From CAWAVN01 sp963844315 (GTDB lineage: Bacteria; Planctomycetota; Planctomycetia; Planctomycetales; Planctomycetaceae): a stretch of DNA of 64,000 nucleotides. Below are positions 9,202 to 19,446 of the stretch, piece by piece (the stretch's first letter is position 1; the number at the start of each line of letters is the position of its first letter). The stretch lies in the NCBI GenBank assembly GCA_963844315.1, contig CAWJOC010000032.1, positions 62,001 to 126,000 on the forward strand, in the 5' to 3' direction. The position numbers were made by a program, and so were the translations under genes. The notes under the pieces are model-generated. The model was not told the DNA's origin. It saw nothing but the letters and a program-made list of their open reading frames with translations, and did no database searches.

Positions 9202-9984
9202 TTGGCAGGAATCGGTTCTGTGATTTCCGATCCCATTCTCCAATCCGATGGCACGATCACGCATCTGGTCCAAAGTCCGTATCAAGCCGACGAGACGGCG
9301 ATTCATGTCCTGATGCCGGATCGGCTACCGCCGGGGGGCCTTAACGGCATTCTCTACGTTCTGCCCGTGGAACCCAGGGATGGCAATCAATGCGGCGATG
9401 CCTTGGCGGAGATCCGAAGGCACGACATCCCCAACCGTTATGGTGTGATTTGCATTAAGCCCACCTTCTCCCATGCGCCCTGGTACGCAAATCATCCGAC
9501 CGATCCTGCCATCCGCCAGGAACGCCATCTTTTGGAAGTCGTGCTGTCTTTCGTGGATCAGGCCTATGCGGGCAGGCTGGAGTCGCCAAGGCGGCTTCTG
9601 CTGAGTTTCAGCAAATCCGGCTGGGGAGCCTTTTCCCTTTTGCTTCGGCATCCTGATCTCTTTGAAAAAGCCGGGGTGTTTGACTCGCCCTTGGCGTGGG
9701 AAACTCCCACTAGGTATGGGATGGCGGATATCTTTGAGACGCAAGAGAACTTCAACAGGTACTGCGTCGTGGACTTGCTGAAAGACCGCGCTTCAGAACT
9801 ATCGCAAACACCAAGACTTGCCATTTACGGCTATTGTGATTTTCGTGGCCAGCATCAGTTCTTGCATTACTACATGATGAAACTCAATATCCCGCACGAA
9901 TATGAAGATGGCCCGGAGCGGGAACACACCTGGGACAGCGGCTGGCTTCCCAAGGCTTGCGAGTTCCTTGCCGGTTCCCAATGA
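9202..9984 (+). CDS. Alpha/beta hydrolase, putative esterase
   Basis: A 260-aa protein with a likely TTG start at 9202; a GTG at 9220 is the alternative. No signal peptide, so probably cytosolic. The nucleophile elbow is SFSKSGWGA with Ser137, using Ser in place of the usual Gly at both flanks. YGYCDF (about 210-214) may supply the acid, and REHTWDSGW (240-248) is a good site for the catalytic His, as in esterase-D-like families. Substrate unknown. It shares strand and spacing with the preceding serine hydrolase, but there is no overlap to prove an operon. Confidence 0.75.
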   Translation: MAGIGSVISDPILQSDGTITHLVQSPYQADETAIHVLMPDRLPPGGLNGILYVLPVEPRDGNQCGDALAEIRRHDIPNRYGVICIKPTFSHAPWYANHPTDPAIRQERHLLEVVLSFVDQAYAGRLESPRRLLLSFSKSGWGAFSLLLRHPDLFEKAGVFDSPLAWETPTRYGMADIFETQENFNRYCVVDLLKDRASELSQTPRLAIYGYCDFRGQHQFLHYYMMKLNIPHEYEDGPEREHTWDSGWLPKACEFLAGSQ

Positions 9985-10030
9985 ACTCTCAATGGAAACC
10001 GGCTCCGAATATCCTGGCGCAGAGGATCCT

Positions 10031-11806
10031 TCACCGCGCATTCGCACCGTCCGACTTTGGCGGCCAATTTAATACCTGACCTGCGGCAAGCAATTGTTTT
10101 CGCAGCTCGTCATAGTTCACCTGCTGCACCCGAGCACCTTGGTCGATGGCCAGGCACGCCGCGGTCGCCGCAGACTGGCTAATGACCATGAACACCGGCT
10201 CCATGCGGATGCTGGCAAAGGCGGAATGGCTGGCGGATAAGGCGAACGTGACATAAAGGTTCTCACACTCGCTTTGTTTGGGCACGATGGCCGTATAGCC
10301 AATTTGATAGGGGCCGAACCCACCACGCCCGGTGGCAATCTTGCCTTCGCGAGTCACCACCCCGTCTTTGACGATCCGGCGAACCTCATGGGCGTCCGTG
10401 CCATAGGAGCCCAGGCCAATCGAATCCGGCGCCGTCTTTCGGCCAAACGTGTGATGCTCGGTCATCACCAGATCACTCACGAGACGGCGGGCTTCGCGCC
10501 CATAGATTTGATGGGGCCAGCCGCCGTTGTCGGTAAACTCGTCTTTTGGCAGGCCAAATCGCTGCATGTCGCCGCGGACTTTCTCCGGCACCCTCGGATC
10601 ATTGGCCAAAAAGTGCAAGAGCCCGCGGTGGTAGTTTTCGATTTCTTTGGCGATCTCTTTACGCCGTTCATAGCTGGCTTCGGGCCATTCCCAGCTTGCC
10701 CCTGGGAGATTGGCGCCAAACGTCGCCGTGTTGAAATCCCACTTGTGGTTCGGAAGAGGATCGTGCTTGCTGAACCAGCGCAAATCCATGTCGTCGCCAT
10801 TGGCCAGACAGGCTTCAATAAACCGAGCGACCAGTTCATAGCGCTTGGGGTCGTAGTCCGGCGGCGGAGCAATGGGAATCCGGTTGGCCTCATCGGTCGT
10901 CAGGCACAGCCGAAAGCAGTAAGCCTGCACGCCGGGGGCGGCTTCTCCCGGTTTGCCGGGATGACCCTTGTTGATCAAAGGCAACAGGCCACTCGCGGGA
11001 TCGCCCTTGACGAGGTACGGATCAAGCGGAAAATCGCGGTCCCAGACGCCTTGCCCGCCGGGGACGCGACCGTTGGCCCCCGGCGGCTTGTGACCGGTTC
11101 GGGGCTTGTATTTGGCGCTGTAATGAATGCCATTGTAGGTTTCGCCGTATTGAGCGTTGCCCTCCCGCATGACTGTGTAGGTTACTCCGGCGGCCGCCAT
11201 GAGGTCGCCTTCGTATGTCGCGTCAATAAACATCTTGGCGCGGACAATTCGCCCATCATCCATCAAAAGTTTGGTGATACGGCCGCCTTCCTTCATTACC
11301 GACTTCAACCGCGCATCCCGCAACACGATGACTCCCGCTTCGGATGCCATTTCATCGAACACGCGTTCGGCGACGTGAGGTTCAATCGAGTAGGCTCCCC
11401 CGGTGGCCGGTCCGCCATGTCCTCCAAACGGTTGGTCCCATTGGAGTTTTTTTCCATAAGTTGCCACCAGGCGGGTGAAGTATTCGCGGGCGATGCCACC
11501 CACGCTGCGCGGGTCGCCAATATCCACGGCACAGAGTCCGCCGGACGTCATTCCACCCAAATGCCCGCCGGGTTCGACGAGAACCGCACTTTTTCCCATC
11601 CTCGCCGCTTGGACGGCCGCCACAACACCTCCCGAAGTGCCGCCGTAAACGCAAACATCAACATAGCATCCGACACTGCCAAAGCCCAAGTCATCCGCCA
11701 GAATGATGACAATGTTGGGCCGGGGTGATGCCGGTTCCTCTGCGGCGTCAAGCGGAGACAGTGAAGCAAGCGGCAGTAGCGCAAGCAACGTGAGAACCTG
11801 TTTCAT
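10031..11806 (-). CDS. Secreted FAD-dependent oxidoreductase with sulfatase-derived leader
   Basis: A 591-aa protein with start at 11806 (AGGA nine bases upstream on the coding strand). Residues 1-22 form a signal peptide. Residues 30-48 (PNIVIILADDLGFGSVGCY) are the classic N-terminal metal-site block of sulfatases, DD included. The text then switches without a gap to VDVCVYGGTSGGVVAAVQA, the nucleotide-binding beta-alpha-beta start of planctomycete FAD_oxidored proteins, which continues normally to the end. The junction lies near 11660-11666. Inference: a sulfatase 5' end was fused to an oxidoreductase, replacing its own export signal. The sulfatase active-site Cys motif is absent, so only oxidoreductase activity is expected. 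No frame break occurs at the junction. Confidence 0.85.
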   Translation of the reverse strand: MKQVLTLLALLPLASLSPLDAAEEPASPRPNIVIILADDLGFGSVGCYVDVCVYGGTSGGVVAAVQAARMGKSAVLVEPGGHLGGMTSGGLCAVDIGDPRSVGGIAREYFTRLVATYGKKLQWDQPFGGHGGPATGGAYSIEPHVAERVFDEMASEAGVIVLRDARLKSVMKEGGRITKLLMDDGRIVRAKMFIDATYEGDLMAAAGVTYTVMREGNAQYGETYNGIHYSAKYKPRTGHKPPGANGRVPGGQGVWDRDFPLDPYLVKGDPASGLLPLINKGHPGKPGEAAPGVQAYCFRLCLTTDEANRIPIAPPPDYDPKRYELVARFIEACLANGDDMDLRWFSKHDPLPNHKWDFNTATFGANLPGASWEWPEASYERRKEIAKEIENYHRGLLHFLANDPRVPEKVRGDMQRFGLPKDEFTDNGGWPHQIYGREARRLVSDLVMTEHHTFGRKTAPDSIGLGSYGTDAHEVRRIVKDGVVTREGKIATGRGGFGPYQIGYTAIVPKQSECENLYVTFALSASHSAFASIRMEPVFMVISQSAATAACLAIDQGARVQQVNYDELRKQLLAAGQVLNWPPKSDGANAR

Positions 11807-12203
11807 GGTGGGGTTTCCTGCGATTAGAATTAAGGCGATCCCATGCAATTCTGCATGGATTTGGACATTATCACACCCGGGAGGGGATTTCAGCAAATCT
11901 CCCGTTCGACGAGATAAAGCAGATCGGATCAAAGAGGCGGCACTTGGCCGACGGGGGACGCTGGCTGCTGTTAGGATGAAACGACTAAATTCAACTCAGC
12001 CCGTTTCATGCCTTCGGATGCCACTTCATCGGGGTTTGCCCGGCCCCGCCACGGTCCTCGAAACAAACGGCCAACAGGACCTCCACGACGGCGTTGTGCT
12101 AAAACTAAATACTCACAAACATTCCCCGAGCGTCAAAGCTGAGAATGCTGAGGACATTTCATAGACAAAACCTTCTAAAAACTCTTGAAACAAGGAATAT
12201 CTC
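11807..12203. other. Divergent intergenic region, no gene seen
   Basis: This 397-base spacer lies between the minus-strand FAD oxidoreductase and the plus-strand ligase and so must hold both promoters. AAGGA about seven bases before 12204 serves the ligase. I see no convincing operator, RNA gene or small frame. Confidence 0.5.
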
Positions 12204-13496
12204 ATGCCTGATTTGCAAGACGGTGAATCGGTGGAAATCCAAGGCTCGGCCAAGTCGCCGTATATTGTCAAGAACACTGGCGGGGTGTATTCCTGCACCT
12301 GCCCCGCCTGGCGGAACCAATCTCTGGCGATCGAGCAGCGAACGTGCAAGCACATCCGAAAGTTGCGAGGCGAAGACGCGGAGCAAGAGCGAATCGGCTC
12401 GGCCTTGCCTTTGGAAAAACTGTCCAAGGAGAAAGCGGCAGGACCGCCGCTCCTCTTGGCCCATGTTTGGGAAAACGACCTCGATCTTTCCGATTGGTGG
12501 ATGAGCGAAAAGCTCGATGGCGTCCGCGCGTACTGGGATGGGAAGCGGTTTCTCTCCCGCCAAGGAAACGAGTTTCACGCCCCGGATTGGTTTGTGAAGA
12601 GCCTGCCGGAAACTCCCTTGGACGGCGAGTTGTGGCTCGACCGCAAAGCCTTTCAGCGAACGGTGAGCATCGTCCGCCGCCAAGACAAAAGCGATCATTG
12701 GAAGGAAATTCGCTACGTGGTCTTCGATGCCCCGGGCGTGAATGAGCCTTTTGAATCCCGCCTGGATTTTGTCGCCGATTGTGTCAAGAGGCTCTGTTCT
12801 CCCTATGTCTCCAGCCTGGACCACATCCGCTGCCGGGGCGTAGATCATCTCCGCGAAGAACTGGCCAAAATCGAACAGCTTGGCGGGGAGGGTTTGATGC
12901 TCAGGCAGCCCGCCTCCCTCTATGAATCGGGACGCTCCACCACACTTCTCAAGGTGAAATCCTTTTGCGATGAAGACGCCGTGGTCGTCGATTACGTCCA
13001 AGGGAAAGGCCGCCACAAGGGCCGAGTGGGGGCCCTTGTGGTTCAGCTTCCGGAGGGAACCACCTTCTCCGTGGGTACAGGGCTGACCGACAAGCAACGG
13101 GAGAACCCGCCTCAGTTAGGAAGCACGATCACCTTCCGCTATCAAGAACTTTCGGATGGCGGAGTTCCTCGGTTTCCGTCGTTCGTCAGACTTCGCGAAG
13201 TTGTGTCCCCTGCCAAGTCCAAGAGCGAAACCACCAAAAAGGCCAAAGCAAAAACTGCACCCGAAACTGCGTTGGCCGAGGAAGCGGCCGAGGTGCGTTA
13301 TTTTGAATACCAAGAGGGAACATCCTCGAAGTTCTGGGAAATCCGGATCTCCGGAACTCTCGTCACGACGCGCCATGGCAAGATTGGTTCCAAAGGTCAA
13401 GAGACCGTCAAGTCGTTCGACGACGCCGGCGCAGCTCAAACCTTTATGGCGAAGCAAATCGCGCAGAAAACCGCCAAGGGCTACATCGAGAGTTAG
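12204..13496 (+). CDS. ATP-dependent DNA ligase with SWIM finger and WGR domain
   Basis: 430 aa. Residues 31-50 hold a SWIM zinc site (C31-x-C33 ... C48-x-H50). The ligase core follows, with motif I EKLDGVR (nucleotidyl acceptor Lys103), DGELW (motif III), YVVFDAPG, GGEGLMLR (motif IV), LLKVKS (motif V) and an OB-fold region to about 335. A Lys/Ala-rich linker leads to a WGR domain (about 365-428, with YFEYQEG, SSKFWEI and RHGKIGSKGQ). The core resembles small bacterial LigE-type ligases that seal nicks with ATP. Known families have core-only or core-plus-other combinations; the flanking SWIM and WGR modules are DNA or protein contact domains and suggest a repair role. AAGGA precedes the ATG. 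Confidence 0.9.
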   Translation: MPDLQDGESVEIQGSAKSPYIVKNTGGVYSCTCPAWRNQSLAIEQRTCKHIRKLRGEDAEQERIGSALPLEKLSKEKAAGPPLLLAHVWENDLDLSDWWMSEKLDGVRAYWDGKRFLSRQGNEFHAPDWFVKSLPETPLDGELWLDRKAFQRTVSIVRRQDKSDHWKEIRYVVFDAPGVNEPFESRLDFVADCVKRLCSPYVSSLDHIRCRGVDHLREELAKIEQLGGEGLMLRQPASLYESGRSTTLLKVKSFCDEDAVVVDYVQGKGRHKGRVGALVVQLPEGTTFSVGTGLTDKQRENPPQLGSTITFRYQELSDGGVPRFPSFVRLREVVSPAKSKSETTKKAKAKTAPETALAEEAAEVRYFEYQEGTSSKFWEIRISGTLVTTRHGKIGSKGQETVKSFDDAGAAQTFMAKQIAQKTAKGYIES

Positions 13497-13520
13497 GCCC
13501 AATTGAGCCAAAGTTCCTGA

Positions 13521-14591
13521 TCACCCTTTGGCTGATTTGCTGCTCAATCGCGAGCGACTAGTTTCGCCACGCCAGGCAAGTGCAGGAATGGACGCCGCCC
13601 CTCTGACCAATCCCGTAAGGCGTCTTGACTTGGGAATCGAACCAACCGAGCTATCCCTGCCCGATGAGACTGCGGAAATCAACTTGCGCTGTTTGAGCCA
13701 GTCCGTCACGCGGTCCGTCCAAGTGTAGATTGGCGTGCCTTTGGCAGGACGCATCCCGTACCCGTGGCCGCCGGATTCATAGATGTGCAGTTCGCAGGGA
13801 AGGCTCAGTTTTTTCATGGCGGCGTAAAAGTAAAGGCTGCTAAGCGACGTTGCTCCGTCATCGTGAGCATGCACCAATAAAGTGGGAGGCGTATCCTTCG
13901 TGACCGTGACGTCTGCAATCAATCCGCCGGCCTTTTCATCGGCGATTTGCCAGGGATAGACCAAGACGCAAAAGTCGGGTCGGCAGGAGACTTTGTCGAT
14001 TTCATCAAGAGCTGCATAGTCTCTGTGGGAAAACCGCGTACCAACAAGAGCCGCCGCTTGCCCCCCGGCGGAAAAGCCCATTACACCGATTTGGTCGGGT
14101 TTTAGTCCCCAGTCTTTCGCCCGTTGCCTCACAAGGCTTACGGCCCGTTGGCCATCTTGGACGGGTCTCTGCCATATGGGTTTCTTGCCGGTCGGTATTG
14201 GGAGTTTGGTGCGATAATGCACGACAAAGGCGGTGATTCCCAAACCGTTGAGCCATTGGGCGGCTTCCGAGCCTTCCTTGTCCACCACCACATAGTTGTA
14301 ACCGCCCCCGGGAAAGATCAGAACCGCCGTGCCGGTTTTCTTGTCCTTTGGTTCATAGAGGTGCAACTGCGGCTGGGTGATTCCGGCAATTCGCGTTGCG
14401 GGCGGGTTTTCGTTCTCACGGCGGGGTAATGTTTCGCCGGTGTTCTTGGTCATTTCTCCTGGGGCCACGTCAGGCCAGATATTGATGATCTGGTCCGGCT
14501 CGCGGGCTTCGGTGGGGTGAGGGATCACGAAGCCGAACATGCCAACGGCCAATACGCAGAGCGATCTCAGATGTGAGTTCGTAGGTTTCAC
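13521..14591 (-). CDS. Secreted alpha/beta hydrolase (acetyl xylan esterase-like)
   Basis: 356 aa with an N-terminal export signal (to about residue 29). Visible elements: oxyanion-loop text LIFPGGGYNYV, the nucleophile elbow GFSAGG, a candidate Asp in HAHDD, and His in GGHGYGM. This is the arrangement of BD-FAE/carbohydrate-esterase-like hydrolases, which in this phylum are often labelled xylanase or acetyl xylan esterase. The expected domain ends near RVTDWLKQRKL; about 45 further residues rich in Ser and Arg look like readthrough into spacer sequence. Its ATG overlaps the stop of the DUF1501 gene by four bases (ATGA), so it is the last gene of that operon. Confidence 0.8.
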   Translation of the reverse strand: MKPTNSHLRSLCVLAVGMFGFVIPHPTEAREPDQIINIWPDVAPGEMTKNTGETLPRRENENPPATRIAGITQPQLHLYEPKDKKTGTAVLIFPGGGYNYVVVDKEGSEAAQWLNGLGITAFVVHYRTKLPIPTGKKPIWQRPVQDGQRAVSLVRQRAKDWGLKPDQIGVMGFSAGGQAAALVGTRFSHRDYAALDEIDKVSCRPDFCVLVYPWQIADEKAGGLIADVTVTKDTPPTLLVHAHDDGATSLSSLYFYAAMKKLSLPCELHIYESGGHGYGMRPAKGTPIYTWTDRVTDWLKQRKLISAVSSGRDSSVGSIPKSRRLTGLVRGAASIPALAWRGETSRSRLSSKSAKG

Positions 14592-16036
14592 GTCAAAATC
14601 TCCTGAACGACGCGGGCCGGTTCCACACCGGTGAGTTTGAAATCGAGCCCCTGAAAGCGATGGGTGAATCGCTCGTGGTCAATGCCCAGGAGATGCAGCA
14701 CGGTGGCGTGCAGATCCCTCACATGGACAGGGTTTTCTGCGACGTTGTAACTGAAATCGTCGGTAGCTCCGTATGTGAGACCAGGCTTTATGCCGCCGCC
14801 CGCGAGCCACATCGTAAAGCAGCGGGGATGATGGTCGCGTCCGCCTTCGGGGCTGTCCCACTCCCCTTGCCCCGCCACGCCTCGGCCAAACTCGCCGCCC
14901 CAGATCACCAGGGTTTCATCAAGCAGTCCCCGCTGTTTGAGATCCTGGACGAGAGCCGCGGAGGCTTGATCCGTGTCCCGGCAGCGGGCGGTGCACCAGG
15001 AACTTAATCGGCTATGATGGTCCCAGTCGGGATGAAAGAGCTGCACAAACCGTACGCCGCGTTCAATCAGCCTGTGGGCAAGAATGCAGTTGGCCGCGTA
15101 TGTGCCAGGCCGACGGGAATCAGGACCGTAAAGCTCAAAGGTCGCTTCGGATTCGTCGCTGAAATCGTTGAGCTGTGGGATGCTAGTTTGCATCCGCCAG
15201 GCCATTTCATATTGGCTGATGCGGGTGGCGATTTCCGGGTCGCCCGTCTCGCCCAATCGCATCTGGTTGAGTTCCGCGATCCCATCGAGCATTCCCCGCC
15301 GCACGTGCCCAGGGATCCCCTCGGGATCGCGAAGATAGAGGACCGGCTCCTGGGCGTTTCGCAGTTTGACGCCCTGATACTTGGAGGGCAAAAACCCGCT
15401 GCCCCAGTAATGGTCGTAAAGCGGTTGATCGCTGGGCCGCTTCATCTTGGAGATGAGCACCAGATAATCCGGCAGGTTTTGGTTCTCGCTGCCTAAGCCA
15501 TAACTCACCCAACTGCCCATGCTGGGTCTTCCGGGCAGTTGATGGCCGGTGAGGAATTTCGTCATCGCCGGGGCATGGTTGATCTGGTCAGTCGTCATCG
15601 ACTTGATAAAGCACACTTCATCGGCCACCTGGCCCAAGTGCGGCAGCCATTCTCCGATCGTCGCCCCGCTTTCGCCATGTCGCGAGAACTTCGTCTTGGC
15701 GGGCATGATGAGTTGTTTTTGGTTGGCGGTCATTGTGGTGAGCCGCTGACCCTGCCGAACACTGTCCGGCAATTCCTGGCCGGCCCATTGGATGAGTTCC
15801 GGCTTATGGTCGAACAACTCAATCTGTGAAGGCCCGCCGGACTGTGTGAGAAAAATCACCTGCTTCGCTTTCGGCGCGAAGTGGGGCAGCGATTTTGAGC
15901 GTGAGGAATCCTCTGCGGCTTTCGCACGTTCCAAAAACCCGAGCGCGATCGCGCCCAGGCTCAAGGCCGCGCTCTGATTCAAGAACGCTCGACGGGAGAG
16001 TGCTTGCCAAAGTGGGAGTTCCGGAGAATTACTCAT
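14588..16036 (-). CDS. DUF1501 family Tat-exported protein
   Basis: 482 aa. The start at 16036 is fixed by an 8-base overlap with the upstream stop. The N-terminus has a twin-arginine-like signal (LSRRAFLNQSAALSLGAIALGF). DUF1501 landmarks follow: LTQSGGPSQIELFDHKP, PSMGSWVSYGLGSENQNLP, RGVRFVQLFHPDWDHHS, DETLVIWGGEFGR and GRDHHPRCFTMWLAGGG. The fold belongs to the alkaline-phosphatase/sulfatase-like group; metal-binding Asp and His are retained but no substrate is known. Partnership with PSCyt1/DUF1549/DUF1553 genes is characteristic of planctomycetes. Confidence 0.92.
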   Translation of the reverse strand: MSNSPELPLWQALSRRAFLNQSAALSLGAIALGFLERAKAAEDSSRSKSLPHFAPKAKQVIFLTQSGGPSQIELFDHKPELIQWAGQELPDSVRQGQRLTTMTANQKQLIMPAKTKFSRHGESGATIGEWLPHLGQVADEVCFIKSMTTDQINHAPAMTKFLTGHQLPGRPSMGSWVSYGLGSENQNLPDYLVLISKMKRPSDQPLYDHYWGSGFLPSKYQGVKLRNAQEPVLYLRDPEGIPGHVRRGMLDGIAELNQMRLGETGDPEIATRISQYEMAWRMQTSIPQLNDFSDESEATFELYGPDSRRPGTYAANCILAHRLIERGVRFVQLFHPDWDHHSRLSSWCTARCRDTDQASAALVQDLKQRGLLDETLVIWGGEFGRGVAGQGEWDSPEGGRDHHPRCFTMWLAGGGIKPGLTYGATDDFSYNVAENPVHVRDLHATVLHLLGIDHERFTHRFQGLDFKLTGVEPARVVQEILT

Positions 16037-19000
16037 GCGTGATGGCTTCATCGAGATTGTAAACGAGGCTGGCGAGCACCATCCAAGCGGCCAAGTCCGC
16101 GTCGGCATCCGTTTTGGTCGGTTGGCCGACGCTCAATAACCGCACCGCATCGTCGGGACGCTCGTGATAGTGTTTCCAGGCGCGATCCAGTTCTCGCGAT
16201 AACACCTGGATTTCTTTTGTACTGGGGGAACGTGACAAGATTCGTTGATAAAGCGATTCAAAGCGTCTTTCGCCTGCGGCTTCGTGCTGTAAGAGTTCCC
16301 GGGCCAATTCGCGCGAGGCTTCAAGGATGGTCACATCGTTTAACAGTGTGAGGGCATGTAGCGGCGTGTTGGTCCGATGTGACCGGACTTCGCAAACCCG
16401 CCGCTGGGCGCTATCGAATAAAAACGTCGGCGAACTGGATCGCCGCCAAAAGGCGTATAGCGTTCTGCGGTACTGGGCGGTTCCTTGGCTGGGCTGGTAG
16501 TGAAATCGGCCCATGAAGATTTCCTCCCAAACCCCACCGGGCTGGTAAGGCATGACCGGCGGTCCGCCGAGCGCCGGATTGAAGAGGCCGCTCGATCTGA
16601 GCGCGGCATCGCGGATCATCCAGCTCGGCAAGCGAAACCGGCTGGCCCTGGCAAGAAAACGGTTCTCCGGGTCGCGCTCCAAAAGTTCCGGTCTGACGTG
16701 GCTTTGCTGCTGGTAGGTCTGACTGGTCACGATCAAGCGAATGATGTGCTTTACATCCCAATCATGCTCGATCAGTTCGACGGCGAGCCAATCGAGCAAA
16801 TCGGGATGCGTGGGACGTTCACCTTGGAGACCAAAGTCCTCTGGCGTTCGCACCAGCCCAACTCCAAAGAACATTTGCCAAAGCTGATTGACGACCACGC
16901 GCGCGGTGAGCGGGTTATCTTGGGACACAATCCATCGGGCGAGGTCCAGGCGGTTTTGGAGTTTTTCCGCCGGCCCAGGAAGAATGGATTCGGGCACGCC
17001 GGGAAGAACTTCTTCGCCCTGATTATCCCAGACGCCGCGAACAAGGAGGTGCGTCTTGCGAGGCTCCTTGCGCTCGGCAAGAACCATCACATCCAGTGTT
17101 CCCGATTGGGATTTGACTTCGGCCAACTGCCGGTTCGCCAGATCCAAGGCCGATTTCGCCTGTTGATAGTCCGCGTGATCCGCGAGGAATTGATCGAGTA
17201 ACCGCGTCCTCAGTTTGGGATCGATTTGAGAGACATTTTCCAGCCTGGCTTGGGCAAGCTGTTCGAGCGGCATCGGCTCCAGGCTCCGCACGGCCAGACC
17301 GGGTTGATCGGTCACGGATAACCGAAACCTGCCGATGTTCGCATCCCCGCGCGTGGACCGCTGAAACAGCACGAAGATGAGGTCTTCATCCTCGGCCAAT
17401 TCCAAAGGCTCGGCGAGAGCGAATACCGCCGTATGCGGCTTGGTCGAATCATGCCCTTGGGTGGTCCAGCCATTCCGCGGGTCATCGTCCAGCGTATCTT
17501 GCACCCGGCCATAATCGCGGCCCTTGGCGGTTTTCTCCACATCGGCAATGGCGGTGGCGATTTCAATGTCTTCAAGCTGCGAACGGCCCCGCTTTCGCCG
17601 TTGGAGCTTCACGTTCGTCAGCACGAACTCTCCGCTTTGGCCGCGCGAGAGTTTGCCATCGATATGCGAAGGGTGGGGAAGGACTTCAAGCTTGAAACCC
17701 GTGATGCGCTCCAGGTTGGGAGCCGCGATCACACGGTAATCGTCCTGCCGCGGATTGGGACCGCTGGACTGGATGCTGCCATCGTGTTCCTGTGTGAGAG
17801 CCGTCTGTTCTACGGATTCCAGCTTCGATGCCCGAAGCACATGCCAGTCTTGGAAACCTGCTTGCGCGTCCTTCCATCGGCGCTGGAGCCAGGGAACAAA
17901 TTCTACTTCGGCTTGCTTTCGCGCGGCGGCTTCAAGGGGCTTTCGGGCCTCCACGACCTGCTCTGCTTCTTTGACCGCACGAGCCGCATGCGGCGATTGA
18001 TATTTGAGGTAAGGCTTGGCCGCCTTCCCGGCCTTGCCATCTTCCTCAATGCTGTTAAAGAACGCAGACAGGCTGTAATAATCCTTCTGGGTGATCGGAT
18101 CGAACTTGTGCGAATGGCATTGGCAGCATTCCAGGGTGAGACCCAGCCAAACCGTGCCGGTGGTGTTGACACGGTCCCGGACATAATCCACTCGCGATTC
18201 CTCCGGGTCGCGACCGCCCTCGCCATTCGTCATGTGATTGCGATGAAAACAGGTCGCCAGAATTTGTTCGGGCGTTGCTCCCGGCAGCAAATCCCCCGCG
18301 AATTGAAGGGTGGTAAATTCATCAAACGGCTGGTTCTTGTTGAACGCCTCCACCACCCAATCCCGCCACGGCCAGTTGGTGCGGGTTTCATCCTGTTGAT
18401 ACCCATCGGTGTCGGAATAGCGGGCGGCATCGAGCCACCACATCGCCATCCGCTCGCCATAATGCGGCGAGAAGAGGAGACGATCCACAAGGGTCTGAGT
18501 GGCTTTTGGTGAATTATCCTTTAGGAAGGCTTCCACTTCGGCGGGCGCAGGCGGCAGACCGATCACGTCGAAGGACAACCGGCGAATCAGCGTGTGCTTG
18601 GGGGCCGGTGGCGAAAAATCCAATCCCTCTTGCCGGAGCCGATGGAGCACGAAGGCATCCACGGGATGCACATGTTTGATGGGGAGCTCTGGACGGATTG
18701 GCTTTTCAAAGGCCCAGTGCCGGCCCCAGACCGCTCCCGCATTGATCCAGGTCTTGAGCGTCGTAGTTTCCGCTTTCGACAACGGCTTTCGATGCGAACT
18801 CGGCGGCGGCATTCGCAGGTCGGGATCTTCCGAGGTGATGCGGGCGAGAAGTTCACTCTGGCCCGCATCACCCGGTTTGATCACCGCATAACCGCCCCGG
18901 TCCACCGTGGCCGATTCCCGCTGATCCAAACGCAAGTCGGCCTCGCGATGTCGCAGGGTCGGGACCATGACAGTGAAAACACCGGTCGGCCAGAATCGGC

Positions 19001-19110
19001 AGCACATCCCGGCTGAACCGAACCTCATCCGCGGCCAATCCGCATCGCGCGGTCAAGAACACACCGACCAAAACCAGGAACCAGCGGCAGAAGTGAGGAA
19101 GCAATCGCAT
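16029..19110 (-). CDS. PSCyt1/DUF1549/DUF1553 protein, frameshifted near 18948
   Basis: Start at 19110 (MRLLPHF; CGAGG upstream), a signal peptide, then the PSCyt1 cytochrome-like motif CFHCH and HGPDPAT. The frame then breaks: skipping one T at about 18948 restores READLRLDQRE and the rest of the protein. DUF1549 (LIRRLSFDVIGLPP, WWLDAARYSDTDGYQQDE, LTLECCQCHSHKFDPIT) and DUF1553 (NPLTARVVVNQLWQMFFG, PTHPDLLDWLAVEL, RRTLYAFWRRSS) follow, ending DEAITHE. About 1,027 residues. Role unknown; the haem-type CxxCH motif suggests envelope redox chemistry. It heads an overlapping operon with DUF1501 and an esterase. The break is probably a sequence error. Confidence 0.88.
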
Positions 19111-19290
19111 GGGCCTCGGGCAAAAGAAAATCACACACGCTTCGAAATCAAATCCCTAGCTTATCGGGATTGCCCGCGATTGTCTTGGGTTGACGGCAAA
19201 CTCATGCCCCCGGATTTCGCAAAGGGCCGACCATTCCAAATCTCCTTTCACGATTCGCTGGTTCGACGAAATGTCCAAGAAAGGTGGTCG

Positions 19291-19446
19291 CTACGTCAGC
19301 ATGGCAACGCAGCCATTGACCCTGCTCAGGGTGGCGTTTGCTTCCGCCGGGCTGTTTGTCGAAAGCGATCTTTTGTACGATTCGCCCGCATATCGAAACC
19401 GGATGTCATATCGCCCAGAAATGGCATCTTTCGAGATGCTCGCCAC
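19291..19446 (-). pseudogene. N-terminal fragment of a tyrosine integrase
   Basis: From a GTG at 19446 the frame reads VASISKDAISGRYDIRFRY followed by AGESYKRSLSTNSPAEANAT, the pattern of the N-terminal SAM-like/arm-binding part of phage-type integrases (ISGRY.IRFR..G..YKRSL.T..P.EA). It stops after 51 codons, with no catalytic domain downstream. The frame is also open further upstream to a possible ATG at 19542. It lies on the same strand as, and downstream of, the tRNA-Leu 3' end, the usual position of an integrase relic left by a lost island. Assignment rests on pattern memory, not alignment. Confidence 0.5.

Noticed and set aside
10274..11728. 484-codon plus-strand open frame
   Set aside because: Antisense to the FAD oxidoreductase; no ribosome site or motif.
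17433..18512. 359-codon plus-strand open frame
   Set aside because: Antisense shadow of the DUF1549 domain.
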